From Pseudomonas protegens (lineage in GTDB: Bacteria; Pseudomonadota; Gammaproteobacteria; Pseudomonadales; Pseudomonadaceae): a DNA stretch of 64,000 bases. How positions within the stretch are numbered: position 1 is the stretch's first letter; every line of letters starts with the position of its first letter. The stretch spans positions 5,813,001-5,877,000 of the forward strand of contig NZ_CP060201.1 of NCBI RefSeq assembly GCF_013407925.2. The letters are read 5' to 3'. The notes beneath the pieces are model-generated. The model was not told the DNA's origin, did not search any database, and saw only the letters and a program-made list of their open reading frames with translations. The position numbers and the translations under genes were made by a program. Shown here piece after piece: positions 17,091-25,760 of this stretch.

Positions 17091-19613
17091 ATGTACAAGC
17101 GCAGCAGTCCCGGGCTTGTCAGCTTTACCTTGACCGCGCTGGCCATGGCCATCGCCAGTGAACGCTTGAGCGCCGCCGAAACGGCCGCCACCGAGCACGT
17201 GCAAGTGGTGGGGCAGGCGGCCAGCATCGATCAGGCGCTCAAGGAGCAGCGGCGTTCGGACAGTATCCAGAGCGTGGTGCACGCCGACGGCGTGGCCCAG
17301 TTGCCGGACCAGAACGCCGCCGAAGCGGCGCAGCGCCTGCCGGGCATCAGCATCGAGCGCGACCAGGGCGAAGGGCGCTTTGTCAGCGTCCGCGGCCTGG
17401 GCCCGGACCTCAACAGCGTGACCATCAACGGCACCCTGGTGCCCTCGCCGGAAAGCGCGCGCCGCGCCGTGGCCCTGGATGTGCTGCCCTCGGAGCTGGT
17501 GCAGTCGCTGTCGGTGATCAAGACCCTGACCCCGGACATGGACGCCAACTCCCTGGGCGGCACCGTGGATGTGAAAAGCCTCTCGGCCTTCGACCACAAG
17601 GGCCTGTTCTACAGCGGCAGCAGCGAGGCCAGCTACGACCAGAACACTCGCCAGACCAGCCCGAAATTCTCCGGCGCGGCGAGCAACCGCTTCAGCCTCG
17701 GCGACGGCATCGACAACTTCGGCGTGGCCGCGGCCCTGAGCTGGCAGAAGCGCGATTTCGGCTCCGACAACGTCGAGACCGGCGGCGCCTGGGACTTCGA
17801 ACAAGGCGCCAAGCTGCAGGAATTCGAGCAGCGCGACTACGCCATCAGCCGCGAGCGTGCCGGCGGCGGCCTGAACTTCGACTACAAGCCCGACGACAGC
17901 AGCAGCTACTACCTGCGCACCCTGTACAGCCGCTACAAGGACAGCGAGACGCGCAACTCCACCAGCATCGAGTTCGCCGACCCCCTGGCCGCCGGCGAGC
18001 GCGGCGACGCCGAGGCCAAGCGCAAGCTCAAGCAGCGCGAGGAAACCCAGGAGATCCAGTCCTACGTGTTCGGCGGCGAGCGCCAGCTGGGCCTGTGGAC
18101 CCTCAGCGGCCAGACCGGCTACAGCCGCTCCAGCGAAGACAGCCCGGCGCATATCGCCGGGGCCACCTTCAAGGGCAACAGCGATTTTTCCGACAGCGGC
18201 TTCTACGACAACGGCAAGCCGCGCCCGGTGATCGGCGCCGGTTTCTATGACCCGGCCAACTTCACCCTGGACAAGGTCGACTGGGAACAGCAGAAGACCA
18301 CCGACACCGAGAAGAACCTGCGCCTGGACCTGGCCCGGGACTATGACCTGAGTGGCTACGCCGCGCAGTTCAAGTTCGGCGGCAAAGTCAGCCGGCGCAA
18401 CAAGGACAACGACCTGGAAGCTTGGGTCTACAAGGACTTCGACACCCTGGGCTTTACCGACCAGCAGCTCAACCTCGGGCAGTTCCAGAAGGGCAGCGTG
18501 GACTATTCCCTCGGCCGCTTCGGCCCGGGCATCAGCGGCAGCGCCATCAAGCAGTTGATCGGCGGCCTGAATCCGGCGGCCTTCTACGACGAGGAAGAAT
18601 CCCGGGTCAACGACTTCAAGATCCGCGAAGACATCAACGCCGGCTACTTCATGAACACCCTGGACATCGACGACTGGCGCTTCATCGCCGGCCTGCGCTA
18701 CGAGGGCACCGAGTTCGAGGCCAAGGGCACCGGGGTCACCGACGGCGCCTTCACCGCCACCGACACCCAACGCCGCTACCAGCACTGGCTGCCGGGGCTG
18801 CACGCGCGCTACCAGCTGGACAAGAACACCCAGGTCCGCGCGGCCTGGACCAAGAGCGTGGTGCGCCCGACCTTCGGCCAGCTGGCCCCGGGCTTTGTCA
18901 TCGACGGCGACGAGGCGACCTTCGGCAACCCCGACCTCAAGCCCCTGGAGTCGAGCAACCTGGACCTGGGCATCGAGCACTACATGGGCCGCGCCGGCAC
19001 GGTCTCGGCCTTCGTGTTCTACAAGGACATCCAGAACTTCGTCTACAACACCGACCTGGCCGGCACCGGCGCCTGGAGCGGGTTCTCCGAGGCGCACACC
19101 TTCGCCAACGGCGACAGCGCCAAGCTGTATGGCCTGGAGCTGGCCTATTCGCAGAAATTCGATTGGCTGCCGGCGCCGTGGAACGGCCTGCTGCTGGGCG
19201 CCAACAGCACCTTCAGCCGCTCCAGCGCGAGCATCGAGGGCTTCGACCAGAAGGCCGGGGTCAACCGCAAGCGCGACATCGACCTGCCCAACCAGTCGGA
19301 CACCGTGGGCAACCTGATGCTCGGCTGGGAGAACGACAAGCTCAGCCTGCGCCTGTCGGCCAACTACAAGTCGGCCTACCTCTATGAGCTGGCCTCCATC
19401 AGCGACAAGGCCCACGACCTGCACGTGGATGCCCAGACCTTCGTCGACTTCAGCGCCAAGTATTCCCTGAGCAAAAACCTGCAACTGAGCTTCGAGGCGC
19501 AGAACCTCACCGACCAGCCGTACTTCGTCTACACCGGCAACCGCTCCTACAACGCCCAGTACGAGGAATACGGCCCGACCTACAAGCTCGGCCTGACCTT
19601 CACCCATTTTTAA
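17091..19613 (+). CDS. TonB-dependent outer-membrane receptor, probable phytate/inositol phosphate uptake
   Basis: Outer-membrane receptor of 840 residues. A signal peptide (about 1-29) precedes a TonB-box-like segment EHVQVVG (about 35-41), a plug domain (DSIQSVVHADGVAQLPDQNAAEAAQ read in pieces, then SVRGLGPDLNSVTINGT) and a 22-strand barrel ending in aromatic TFTHF. The plug resembles the Xanthomonas/Caulobacter-type TonB receptor subfamily. GGGGAGGA at 17078-17085 supports the ATG at 17091. It lies 39 bp upstream of a beta-propeller phytase gene, followed by exbB, exbD and tonB, and has a Pho-box-like site upstream. The substrate is inferred from this context: phytate or partially dephosphorylated inositol phosphates. 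Confidence 0.92.
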   Translation: MYKRSSPGLVSFTLTALAMAIASERLSAAETAATEHVQVVGQAASIDQALKEQRRSDSIQSVVHADGVAQLPDQNAAEAAQRLPGISIERDQGEGRFVSVRGLGPDLNSVTINGTLVPSPESARRAVALDVLPSELVQSLSVIKTLTPDMDANSLGGTVDVKSLSAFDHKGLFYSGSSEASYDQNTRQTSPKFSGAASNRFSLGDGIDNFGVAAALSWQKRDFGSDNVETGGAWDFEQGAKLQEFEQRDYAISRERAGGGLNFDYKPDDSSSYYLRTLYSRYKDSETRNSTSIEFADPLAAGERGDAEAKRKLKQREETQEIQSYVFGGERQLGLWTLSGQTGYSRSSEDSPAHIAGATFKGNSDFSDSGFYDNGKPRPVIGAGFYDPANFTLDKVDWEQQKTTDTEKNLRLDLARDYDLSGYAAQFKFGGKVSRRNKDNDLEAWVYKDFDTLGFTDQQLNLGQFQKGSVDYSLGRFGPGISGSAIKQLIGGLNPAAFYDEEESRVNDFKIREDINAGYFMNTLDIDDWRFIAGLRYEGTEFEAKGTGVTDGAFTATDTQRRYQHWLPGLHARYQLDKNTQVRAAWTKSVVRPTFGQLAPGFVIDGDEATFGNPDLKPLESSNLDLGIEHYMGRAGTVSAFVFYKDIQNFVYNTDLAGTGAWSGFSEAHTFANGDSAKLYGLELAYSQKFDWLPAPWNGLLLGANSTFSRSSASIEGFDQKAGVNRKRDIDLPNQSDTVGNLMLGWENDKLSLRLSANYKSAYLYELASISDKAHDLHVDAQTFVDFSAKYSLSKNLQLSFEAQNLTDQPYFVYTGNRSYNAQYEEYGPTYKLGLTFTHF

Positions 19614-19652
19614 GTCCCGGGCCCTTGCCCGACTGCACCTCCAAGGATTGTG

Positions 19653-21575
19653 ATGAGCACTGTATCGACCGCAAGAAACCGCCTGCTGGCCCTGTGCATT
19701 GGCTTGACCTGTGGCGCCGCCCTGGCGGCCCCCAGCGTGCCGGGCCTGACCCTCAAGCCCTGGGCCGAGCAGACCCCGGGCGTTACCGGCCTGGGTTTTG
19801 TGCCCGTCGGCACAGGCGCCGACCGGCTGCTGGCCAGCGAGCGCGAAGGCCTGTTGCTGGTGGATGATCAGGGCCGCCAGCTGGCCCGCTTCAAGGGCTC
19901 GTTCAACGGCCTGGACAGCCGCGCCGCTGGCCAGCAACTGCTGGTGGCCAGCCTCGACAACCAGCGCCAGCAGGCGCTGCTGCTGAGCCTCGACCCGGCC
20001 AGCCGCACCTGGGGCCAGCCGCTGTACCTGCCCACTCGGGACTACCCGGTCAACGGCCTGTGCCTGTACCGCGACGAGGCCAGCAACCTGTTCCTGTTCC
20101 TGGTGGGCGAGGAGGGCAAGGGCGAGCAGTGGCTGGTGGGCCACGGCGCGCAACTGAGCGCCGAGCCGCAGCGGGTGCGCGGCCTGCCGCTGCCGCCGGA
20201 GGCCAAGTTCTGCCAGGTCGACGACGCCGCCCAGCAACTGCTGGTCAATGAGCAGAATGTTGGCTGGTGGGCCTACCCGGCCCATGCCGAAGCCGACACC
20301 GCGCGCCAGCCGGTGGCCCTGCGCGCGCCCTTCGGCGACATCAAGAAGAGCGCCGGGGCCATGGCCCTGGTGCCGGGTGGGGTGCTGGGCCTGGATCCGA
20401 AAGCCGCGCAACTGCACCTCTATCAGCAGCAGGAACAAGGCTGGCTGGCCCAGGCCACGCTGCCCCTGGCCGGCCTCAAGGAACCGGAAAACATCGCCCT
20501 GCGTGCCAGCGCCAAGGGCCTGCAAGTGCTGCTGCGTGACGATGAAGACGGGCGCCTGTACCAGGGCCAGTTGAACTGGCAGGCCACCCCGCTGGCCCTG
20601 CCGCCGGTATTGCCCACGGTGCAGGCGGCGGTGCAGAGCGAACCGGTGGGGCGCCAGGGCGATGCCGCCGATGACCCGGCGATCTGGGTGCATCCGCAGC
20701 AGCCGTCCCTGAGCCGGGTGCTGGGCACCAACAAGAAGCAGGGCCTGCTGGCCTACGACCTGCAGGGCAAGCTGTTGCAGGAGCTGGCGGTGGGTCGGCT
20801 GAACAACGTCGACGTGCGCCCCAACTTCAAGCTGGGCCAGCAGACCGTGGACCTGGCCGTGGCCAGCAACCGCGACCGCAACAGCCTCAGCCTGTTCGCC
20901 ATCGACCGCACCAGCGGCGAGCTGCGCGAGGCCGGGGAGATCCCCACGCCGCTCAAGGCCATCTACGGCCTGTGCCTGTTCCAGCCGGCCAGCGGCGAGA
21001 TCTATGCGATTGCCAACGACAAGGACGGCACCTTCGTCCAGTACCGCCTGAGCGCGCCGTCCGGCAGCGCCCAGGGCGAGCTGGTGCGCCAGTTCAAGGT
21101 GGCCAGCCAGCCCGAAGGTTGCGTCGCCGATGACCAGCGCCAGCGCCTGTTCCTCGGGGAAGAGGACGTTGGCGTCTGGGCCCTGGACGCCCGCCCCGAG
21201 CAGCCGGCGACCCTGCACAGCGTGATCAAGGTCGGCGGCCTGTTGCAGGCCGATGTCGAGGGCCTGGCCCTATACCAGAGCAACGCCCGCGACTACCTGG
21301 TGATTTCCAGCCAGGGCAACGACAGCTACCTGGTGCTGGATGCCGAGCCGCCGTTCGCTTCCCACGGCGCCTTCCGGGTCAGCCTGAATGCCCGGGCGGG
21401 GATCGACGGCGCCTCGGAAACCGACGGCCTGGAAGTCACCTCGGCCAACCTCGGCGGGCCCTGGAGCCAGGGCCTGCTGGTGGTCCAGGACGGGCGCAAG
21501 CGCATGCCCGAGCAGACCCAGAACTTCAAGTTCGTGCCCTGGGCCGAGGTCACCCAGGCTCTGAAGCTGCCCTGA
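19653..21575 (+). CDS. beta-propeller 3-phytase with duplicated propeller domain
   Basis: Exported calcium-dependent phytase of 640 residues that releases phosphate from phytate. The signal peptide ends near ALA (about residue 24). The C-terminal half (about 320-640) holds the typical family motifs DAADDPAIWVHP, GTNKKQGLLAYDLQGK, LNNVDVR, AVASNRDRNSL and AIYGLCLF. The N-terminal half (about 25-310) repeats the same pattern in weaker form (for example REGLLLVDDQGR, FNGLDSR, YPVNGLCLY), so the protein is a tandem two-propeller enzyme, about twice the usual length. The ATG at 19653 follows AAGGA with good spacing; a GTG directly before it is less likely. It sits between its receptor gene and exbB-exbD-tonB. 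Confidence 0.93.
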   Translation: MSTVSTARNRLLALCIGLTCGAALAAPSVPGLTLKPWAEQTPGVTGLGFVPVGTGADRLLASEREGLLLVDDQGRQLARFKGSFNGLDSRAAGQQLLVASLDNQRQQALLLSLDPASRTWGQPLYLPTRDYPVNGLCLYRDEASNLFLFLVGEEGKGEQWLVGHGAQLSAEPQRVRGLPLPPEAKFCQVDDAAQQLLVNEQNVGWWAYPAHAEADTARQPVALRAPFGDIKKSAGAMALVPGGVLGLDPKAAQLHLYQQQEQGWLAQATLPLAGLKEPENIALRASAKGLQVLLRDDEDGRLYQGQLNWQATPLALPPVLPTVQAAVQSEPVGRQGDAADDPAIWVHPQQPSLSRVLGTNKKQGLLAYDLQGKLLQELAVGRLNNVDVRPNFKLGQQTVDLAVASNRDRNSLSLFAIDRTSGELREAGEIPTPLKAIYGLCLFQPASGEIYAIANDKDGTFVQYRLSAPSGSAQGELVRQFKVASQPEGCVADDQRQRLFLGEEDVGVWALDARPEQPATLHSVIKVGGLLQADVEGLALYQSNARDYLVISSQGNDSYLVLDAEPPFASHGAFRVSLNARAGIDGASETDGLEVTSANLGGPWSQGLLVVQDGRKRMPEQTQNFKFVPWAEVTQALKLP

Positions 21576-21580
21576 GCCGG

Positions 21581-21609
21581 CGGTCATCACCCGGTCATTT
21601 GAATGTCAT
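21581..21609 (+). promoter_or_regulatory. three consecutive Pho half-sites before exbB
   Basis: CGGTCAT-CACC-CGGTCAT-TTGA-ATGTCAT: three 7-bp direct repeats at an exact 11-bp period, the spacing of PhoB half-sites. They start 5 bp after the phytase stop and end 47 bp before the exbB ATG. This would give exbB-exbD-tonB its own phosphate-starvation input in addition to any readthrough from the receptor/phytase promoter. Confidence 0.6.
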
Positions 21610-21656
21610 CGAATAGCCCCGCCAGCCCAGGCGGGCACCCGAGAAGGAGTTCCACC

Positions 21657-22367
21657 ATGCAGGCCACACTCGAACACATGAGCATCTGGGGGCTGATCAG
21701 CGATGCCAGCCTATTGGTCAAGGCGGTGATGCTGACCTTGCTCCTGGCGTCCTTGCTCAGCTGGTACCTGATCATCCAGCGTGGCGCCGTGCTGCGCGGC
21801 TGTGAGCGCCGCTGCAATGCTTTCATCCAGCGCTTTCGCGCCGCGCCCGAACTGCTGCCGCTGTACCGCGAAGTGGCCCCGCAGACCGATGGCGAAGGCG
21901 GCGTGGAGCCGATCTTTGTCGCCGGCTACCAGGAGTTCAGCCACCTGCGCGGCCAGCCCGGCAGTGCCGGCGAGGGCGTGCTGGAGGGCGTGGAACGGGC
22001 CTTGTACGTGGCCATCAGCGAGCAGGAAACCCGTCTGGAACAGGGCCTGCAGTTTCTCGCCACGGTGGGTTCGGTAAGCCCCTATATCGGCCTGTTCGGC
22101 ACCGTGTGGGGGATCATGAATTCCTTCCTCGGCCTGTCCCAGGTGCAGCAGGCGACCCTTTCCACCGTAGCCCCGGGCATTGCCGAGGCGCTGATCGCCA
22201 CCGCCATCGGCCTGTTCGCGGCCATTCCCGCGGTGATTGCCTACAACCGTTTTTCGGCCCGCAGCCAGACCCTGCTGACCCGCTACTACGCCTTTGGCAA
22301 TGAACTGCAAGTACGCCTGCATCGCACCTTGCAGGGCACCCCGAGCCACCTGGCCGTGGCCGCCTGA
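21657..22367 (+). CDS. exbB: ExbB-family proton-channel component of TonB system
   Basis: Inner-membrane protein of 236 residues with an N-terminal helix (about 15-40), a cytoplasmic region and two C-terminal membrane helices; motifs LATVGSVSPYIGLFGTVWGIMNSF and APGIAEALIATAIGLFAAIPAV (read in pieces) are typical of ExbB/TolQ/MotA. With ExbD it converts proton motive force to movement of TonB. GAAGGAG at 21643-21649 supports the start. Gene order exbB-exbD-tonB directly after receptor and phytase points to a private energy module for that receptor rather than the housekeeping TolQ. Confidence 0.93.
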   Translation: MQATLEHMSIWGLISDASLLVKAVMLTLLLASLLSWYLIIQRGAVLRGCERRCNAFIQRFRAAPELLPLYREVAPQTDGEGGVEPIFVAGYQEFSHLRGQPGSAGEGVLEGVERALYVAISEQETRLEQGLQFLATVGSVSPYIGLFGTVWGIMNSFLGLSQVQQATLSTVAPGIAEALIATAIGLFAAIPAVIAYNRFSARSQTLLTRYYAFGNELQVRLHRTLQGTPSHLAVAA

Positions 22368-22383
22368 GAGAAGGAGCAAGCCG

Positions 22384-22830
22384 ATGTTGACCCGGCCGCA
22401 ACGCAAGCACGGACCCAAGGCGGAAATGAACGTGGTGCCCTACATCGACGTGATGCTGGTGCTGCTGGTGATCTTCATGGTCACCGCGCCGATGCTCACC
22501 CAGGGGGTGAAGATCGAATTGCCCAAGGTCGCCAGCGAAGCCCTGGCCACCGACAGCCGCCAGCAGATCCTCACCCTGTCGGTGCAGGCCGGCGGCGGCT
22601 ATTACTGGAACCTGGGCAGCGAACTGGACACCCGAAACCACACCGACAGCGCCGTGGACCTGGAGCAGATGCGCGCCAAGGTGGCCCAGGTGATTGCCCA
22701 GCGCGGCGACACCCAGGTGTACATCCGCGCCGACCAGGACGCCGCCTATTCCAGCGTGGTGGCGGCCATGGCCGCGTTGCAGCAGGGCGGGGTGCACAAC
22801 CTGGGGTTGGTGACCGAGGCCCCGCAATGA
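22384..22830 (+). CDS. exbD: ExbD-family component of TonB system
   Basis: Protein of 148 residues with one N-terminal transmembrane helix and a periplasmic domain. The segment MNVVPYIDVMLVLLVIFMV contains the conserved membrane aspartate (YIDVMLVLL) needed for proton translocation. RADQDAAYSSVVAAMAALQ and GVHNLGLVTE match the ExbD/TolR periplasmic domain. It starts 16 bp after exbB and its stop overlaps the tonB start (ATGA). Confidence 0.93.
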   Translation: MLTRPQRKHGPKAEMNVVPYIDVMLVLLVIFMVTAPMLTQGVKIELPKVASEALATDSRQQILTLSVQAGGGYYWNLGSELDTRNHTDSAVDLEQMRAKVAQVIAQRGDTQVYIRADQDAAYSSVVAAMAALQQGGVHNLGLVTEAPQ

Positions 22831-23654
22831 CGGCGATGATCATGCACAAATCCACCGCGATGCCCCTGCGGCCCGAGGCATCCGGCTTCTGGCGCAACAG
22901 CCTGGCGGCGACCCTGGCCCTGGCCCTGCACGCCGGGGTGCTGGCGACGCTGGTGCTGGGCTGGTCGGTGGACAAGCCGCAGGTCGAGACGCCGGCGGTA
23001 CTGACCACTCAACTGGTGATGCTGGCGCCGCCTGCCGCCCCCGCGGAACCGCTGCCAGCACTGGCCGAAGTGGCACCAGCGGCGCCACCAGCGCCCGCAG
23101 CACCGCCCGCGGCTGCGCTGGAGCCTCCCAAGCCCCGGGTGGATCCCCAGGCGCAGGCGCAGAAGCTGGAACAGGCGGCCCTGGCGCGCAAGCGGGTGGA
23201 AGACAAGAAACGTGAGCAGCTGCAAGAGCTGCAGCGCCAGCAGCGCGAGCGCCTGGACGCCGAGCAGCGCCAGCGCGATACCGAGCAACGCCTGGCCCAG
23301 GAGCAAGCCCAGGCCCAGCGCGCCGAACAGGCGCGGCTGGCCGCCGAGCGCGGGCGCCAGCAGGCGGCCCAGGCCGCCGCCGACAGCCGCCAGTACCAGC
23401 CCTTGAGCAAGGAGGCTCCGGACTACCCGCAGCGGGCCCTGGACAAGCACCTGGAAGGCGACTGCACCGTGGAATACAGCGTCAACCCCCAGGGCCGGGT
23501 GGAGAACCCCAAGGTCATCGACGGTTGCCATCCGCTGTTCATGCGCCCGTCCCTGGCGGCGGTGGCGACCTTCCGCTATCAGCCACGGCTGATCGACGGC
23601 CGGGCGGTGACGGTGCCGGCGGTGCGCAACACCTTTCACTATCGGATCCAGTAG
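22827..23654 (+). CDS. tonB: TonB-family energy transducer
   Basis: Protein of 275 residues: a single N-terminal membrane helix (about 24-46) carrying a His (His35), a Pro/Ala-rich spacer (about 55-105), a long charged Gln/Glu/Arg-rich coiled coil (about 110-190, TolA-like) and a C-terminal TonB domain (about 198-275, with YPQRALDKHLEGDCTVEYSV and VRNTFHYRIQ). Two cysteines in the C-terminal domain may form a disulfide. The start overlaps the exbD stop. It should couple the inner-membrane complex to the phytate receptor encoded in the same cluster. Confidence 0.93.
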   Translation: MTAMIMHKSTAMPLRPEASGFWRNSLAATLALALHAGVLATLVLGWSVDKPQVETPAVLTTQLVMLAPPAAPAEPLPALAEVAPAAPPAPAAPPAAALEPPKPRVDPQAQAQKLEQAALARKRVEDKKREQLQELQRQQRERLDAEQRQRDTEQRLAQEQAQAQRAEQARLAAERGRQQAAQAAADSRQYQPLSKEAPDYPQRALDKHLEGDCTVEYSVNPQGRVENPKVIDGCHPLFMRPSLAAVATFRYQPRLIDGRAVTVPAVRNTFHYRIQ

Positions 23655-23826
23655 GGGCGCTCCGGCGTTGCCCGCCAGCGCCGGGGCGCGCTTCCCAGGC
23701 GGGCCGGGTGGTCCCTTGGCGCAGGCAGGACCTGCGCTGTTCGCGTCCGCTGCCGCTGCGTTGCGCAACGGCACTGACGCCTGCCTCGCACAGCGGTAAA
23801 CTCCCCGCCTTTATTCAGGAGTTCCC

Positions 23827-24714
23827 ATGAGTTACTACCAGCCCGGCATCCTCGCTGCACCCGTTCCGTCCCAGGCCCGTCACCTGTTCTTTGCCCTCGA
23901 ATCCATCGAGGCGTTGCCCCAGGCCCTCGACCAGTTGCTGGCACGGGTGGATGGCGCAACGGCGGTGGCAGGCTTTGGCGCTTCCCTGGTCAAGGCCCTG
24001 GGCGCCCGGGTGCAAGGGCTCAAGGCGTTCCCGGCGCTGACCGGCGTCGGCGTCGACAACCCGTCGACCCAGCACGCGCTGTGGGTCTGGCTGCACGGTG
24101 ATGATCGCGGCGAACTGCTGCACCGCGGCAACGAACTGGCAGCGGCCCTGGCCCCGGCCTTGCGCCTGGTCGGCATGAACGAAACCTTCCGCCACAAGAC
24201 CGGCCACGACCTGACCGGTTACGAAGACGGCACCGAAAACCCCCAGGATGAAGCCGCCGCGGCCGCCGCACTGGCCGAGGGTGAAGACGGCCTGCGCGGT
24301 GGCAGCTTTGCCGCGATCCAGCAGTGGCAGCACGACTTCAAGGGCTTTGCCGCGATGCACCAGCAAGAGCGCGACCACATCATCGGCCGGCGCCTGAGCG
24401 ACAACGAAGAACTGGACGATGCCCCGGAGTCGGCCCACGTCAAGCGTACCGCCCAGGAAAGCTTCACCCCGGAGGCCTTCATGGTGCGTCGCTCGATGCC
24501 GTGGATCGAAGGTGAGAACGGCGGCCTGATGTTCCTCGCCTTCGGTCACAGCCTGAACGCCTTCGAAGTCCAACTGCGGCGCATGAGCGGCCTGGAAGAC
24601 GGCATCGTCGACGGCCTGTACCGCATGAGCCGGCCAATTACCGGTGGCTACTACTGGTGCCCGCCGCTGCACAACGGCCAGCTCGACCTGCGCGCGCTGC
24701 AAGCGGCGAAATGA
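23827..24714 (+). CDS. DyP-type heme peroxidase
   Basis: Dye-decolorizing peroxidase of 295 residues. The family GxxDG motif is GYEDG (131-135) with catalytic Asp134, and the proximal heme ligand is probably His204 in SAHVKRT. MPWIEGENGGLMFLAFG also matches. No Tat or Sec signal is present, so it is cytoplasmic or encapsulated, as in bacterial class B/P enzymes. CAGGAG at 23817-23822 supports the start. Its stop overlaps the next gene by four bases, implying co-translation with a Gfo/Idh/MocA oxidoreductase. Confidence 0.94.
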   Translation: MSYYQPGILAAPVPSQARHLFFALESIEALPQALDQLLARVDGATAVAGFGASLVKALGARVQGLKAFPALTGVGVDNPSTQHALWVWLHGDDRGELLHRGNELAAALAPALRLVGMNETFRHKTGHDLTGYEDGTENPQDEAAAAAALAEGEDGLRGGSFAAIQQWQHDFKGFAAMHQQERDHIIGRRLSDNEELDDAPESAHVKRTAQESFTPEAFMVRRSMPWIEGENGGLMFLAFGHSLNAFEVQLRRMSGLEDGIVDGLYRMSRPITGGYYWCPPLHNGQLDLRALQAAK

Positions 24715-25700
24715 ACACCGGGGCCGCGCCGCTGCGCACCGTGCGCTGGGGCATGATCGGGTGCGGCAGCGTTACCGAGCGCAAGAGCGGCCCGGCCTTC
24801 TACAAGGTTCCGGGGTCGGCGCTGGTGGCGGTGATGGGCCGCCGCGCCGAGGCGGTGCGCGATTACGCGCAGCGCCACGGCATTGTCCGCAGCTACACCG
24901 ATGCCCAGGCCCTGATCGACGATCCCGAGGTGGACGCGGTGTACATCGCCACGCCCCCCGACAGCCATTACGCCTACAGCCTGCAAGTGGCCGCTGCCGG
25001 CAAGCATTGCTGCGTGGAAAAGCCCATGGCCCTGCATGCCGGGCAAAGCCTGGCCATGCAGCAGGCCTTCGAGCGGGCCGGGCTGCACCTGTTCGTGGCC
25101 TACTACCGGCGTTCCCTGCCGCGCTTTGCCAAGGTGCGGCAATGGCTGGCGGACGGGCGCATCGGCGAGGTCCGGCACCTGCACTGGAGCTTGAGCAAGG
25201 CCGCCTCCGAGGCCGACCGCAGCGGCGCGGCCAACTGGCGGACCGACCCACGGATTGCCGGTGGCGGTTATTTCGCCGACCTGGCCAGCCATGGCCTGGA
25301 CCTGTTCCAGTACCTGCTGGGCGATATCGTCGAAGTGGCCGGCATCAGCACCCGCCAGGCCGGGCTGTATGCCGCCGAGGACGCGGTCAGCGCCAGCTGG
25401 CGCTTCGCCTGCGGGGCCCTGGGCAGCGGCGCCTGGAACTTCGTCGCCGACCGCCGGGTGGACCGAGTGGAAATCATCGGCAGCCAGGGGCGCATCGGCT
25501 TTTCCGTGTTCGACGAGCATCCGCTGCAACTTGAAGCCCAAGAGCCCCTGAGCCTGTTCATCGAACACCCCGAGCACATCCAGTGGCATCACGTGCAGGG
25601 CATGAACGCCCATATCCGCGGCCAGGCCCGGCACCCGGCCCTGGCCAGCGAAGCCCTGAAGACCGACTGGGTGATGGACCGGATCCTGCGGCGCGGCTGA
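24711..25700 (+). CDS. Gfo/Idh/MocA-family NAD(P)-dependent oxidoreductase
   Basis: Oxidoreductase of 329 residues with an N-terminal Rossmann domain (VRWGMIGCGSVTERKSGPAF), the family EKPMAL motif (catalytic Lys in CVEKPMAL) and a C-terminal alpha/beta substrate domain containing GGGYFADLASHGLDLFQYL. Family members oxidise or reduce sugars, inositols and related compounds. The ATG at 24711 overlaps the DyP stop. A link to inositol left after phytate hydrolysis by the nearby cluster is possible but speculative. Confidence 0.9.
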   Translation: MNTGAAPLRTVRWGMIGCGSVTERKSGPAFYKVPGSALVAVMGRRAEAVRDYAQRHGIVRSYTDAQALIDDPEVDAVYIATPPDSHYAYSLQVAAAGKHCCVEKPMALHAGQSLAMQQAFERAGLHLFVAYYRRSLPRFAKVRQWLADGRIGEVRHLHWSLSKAASEADRSGAANWRTDPRIAGGGYFADLASHGLDLFQYLLGDIVEVAGISTRQAGLYAAEDAVSASWRFACGALGSGAWNFVADRRVDRVEIIGSQGRIGFSVFDEHPLQLEAQEPLSLFIEHPEHIQWHHVQGMNAHIRGQARHPALASEALKTDWVMDRILRRG

Positions 25701-25726
25701 TCCCGGGGCGCTTGCCTTTCGGGCTG

Positions 25727-25753
25727 CTTCGCCGGCAAGCCGGCTCCTGCGGG
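25727..25753. repeat. Pseudomonas REP palindrome
   Basis: A single REP unit with core GCCGGCAAGCCGGC followed by TCCTGCGGG, between the convergent oxidoreductase and toxin genes. Confidence 0.8.
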
Positions 25754-25760
25754 GGGGCGA

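Noticed and set aside
17013..21218. Very long open frame (1401 codons) antisense to the receptor and phytase genes
   Set aside because: Low-complexity, Gly/Ala/Val/Leu/Gln-rich translation typical of the complementary strand of GC-rich genes; no motif, no ribosome-binding site, and it crosses two well-supported genes.
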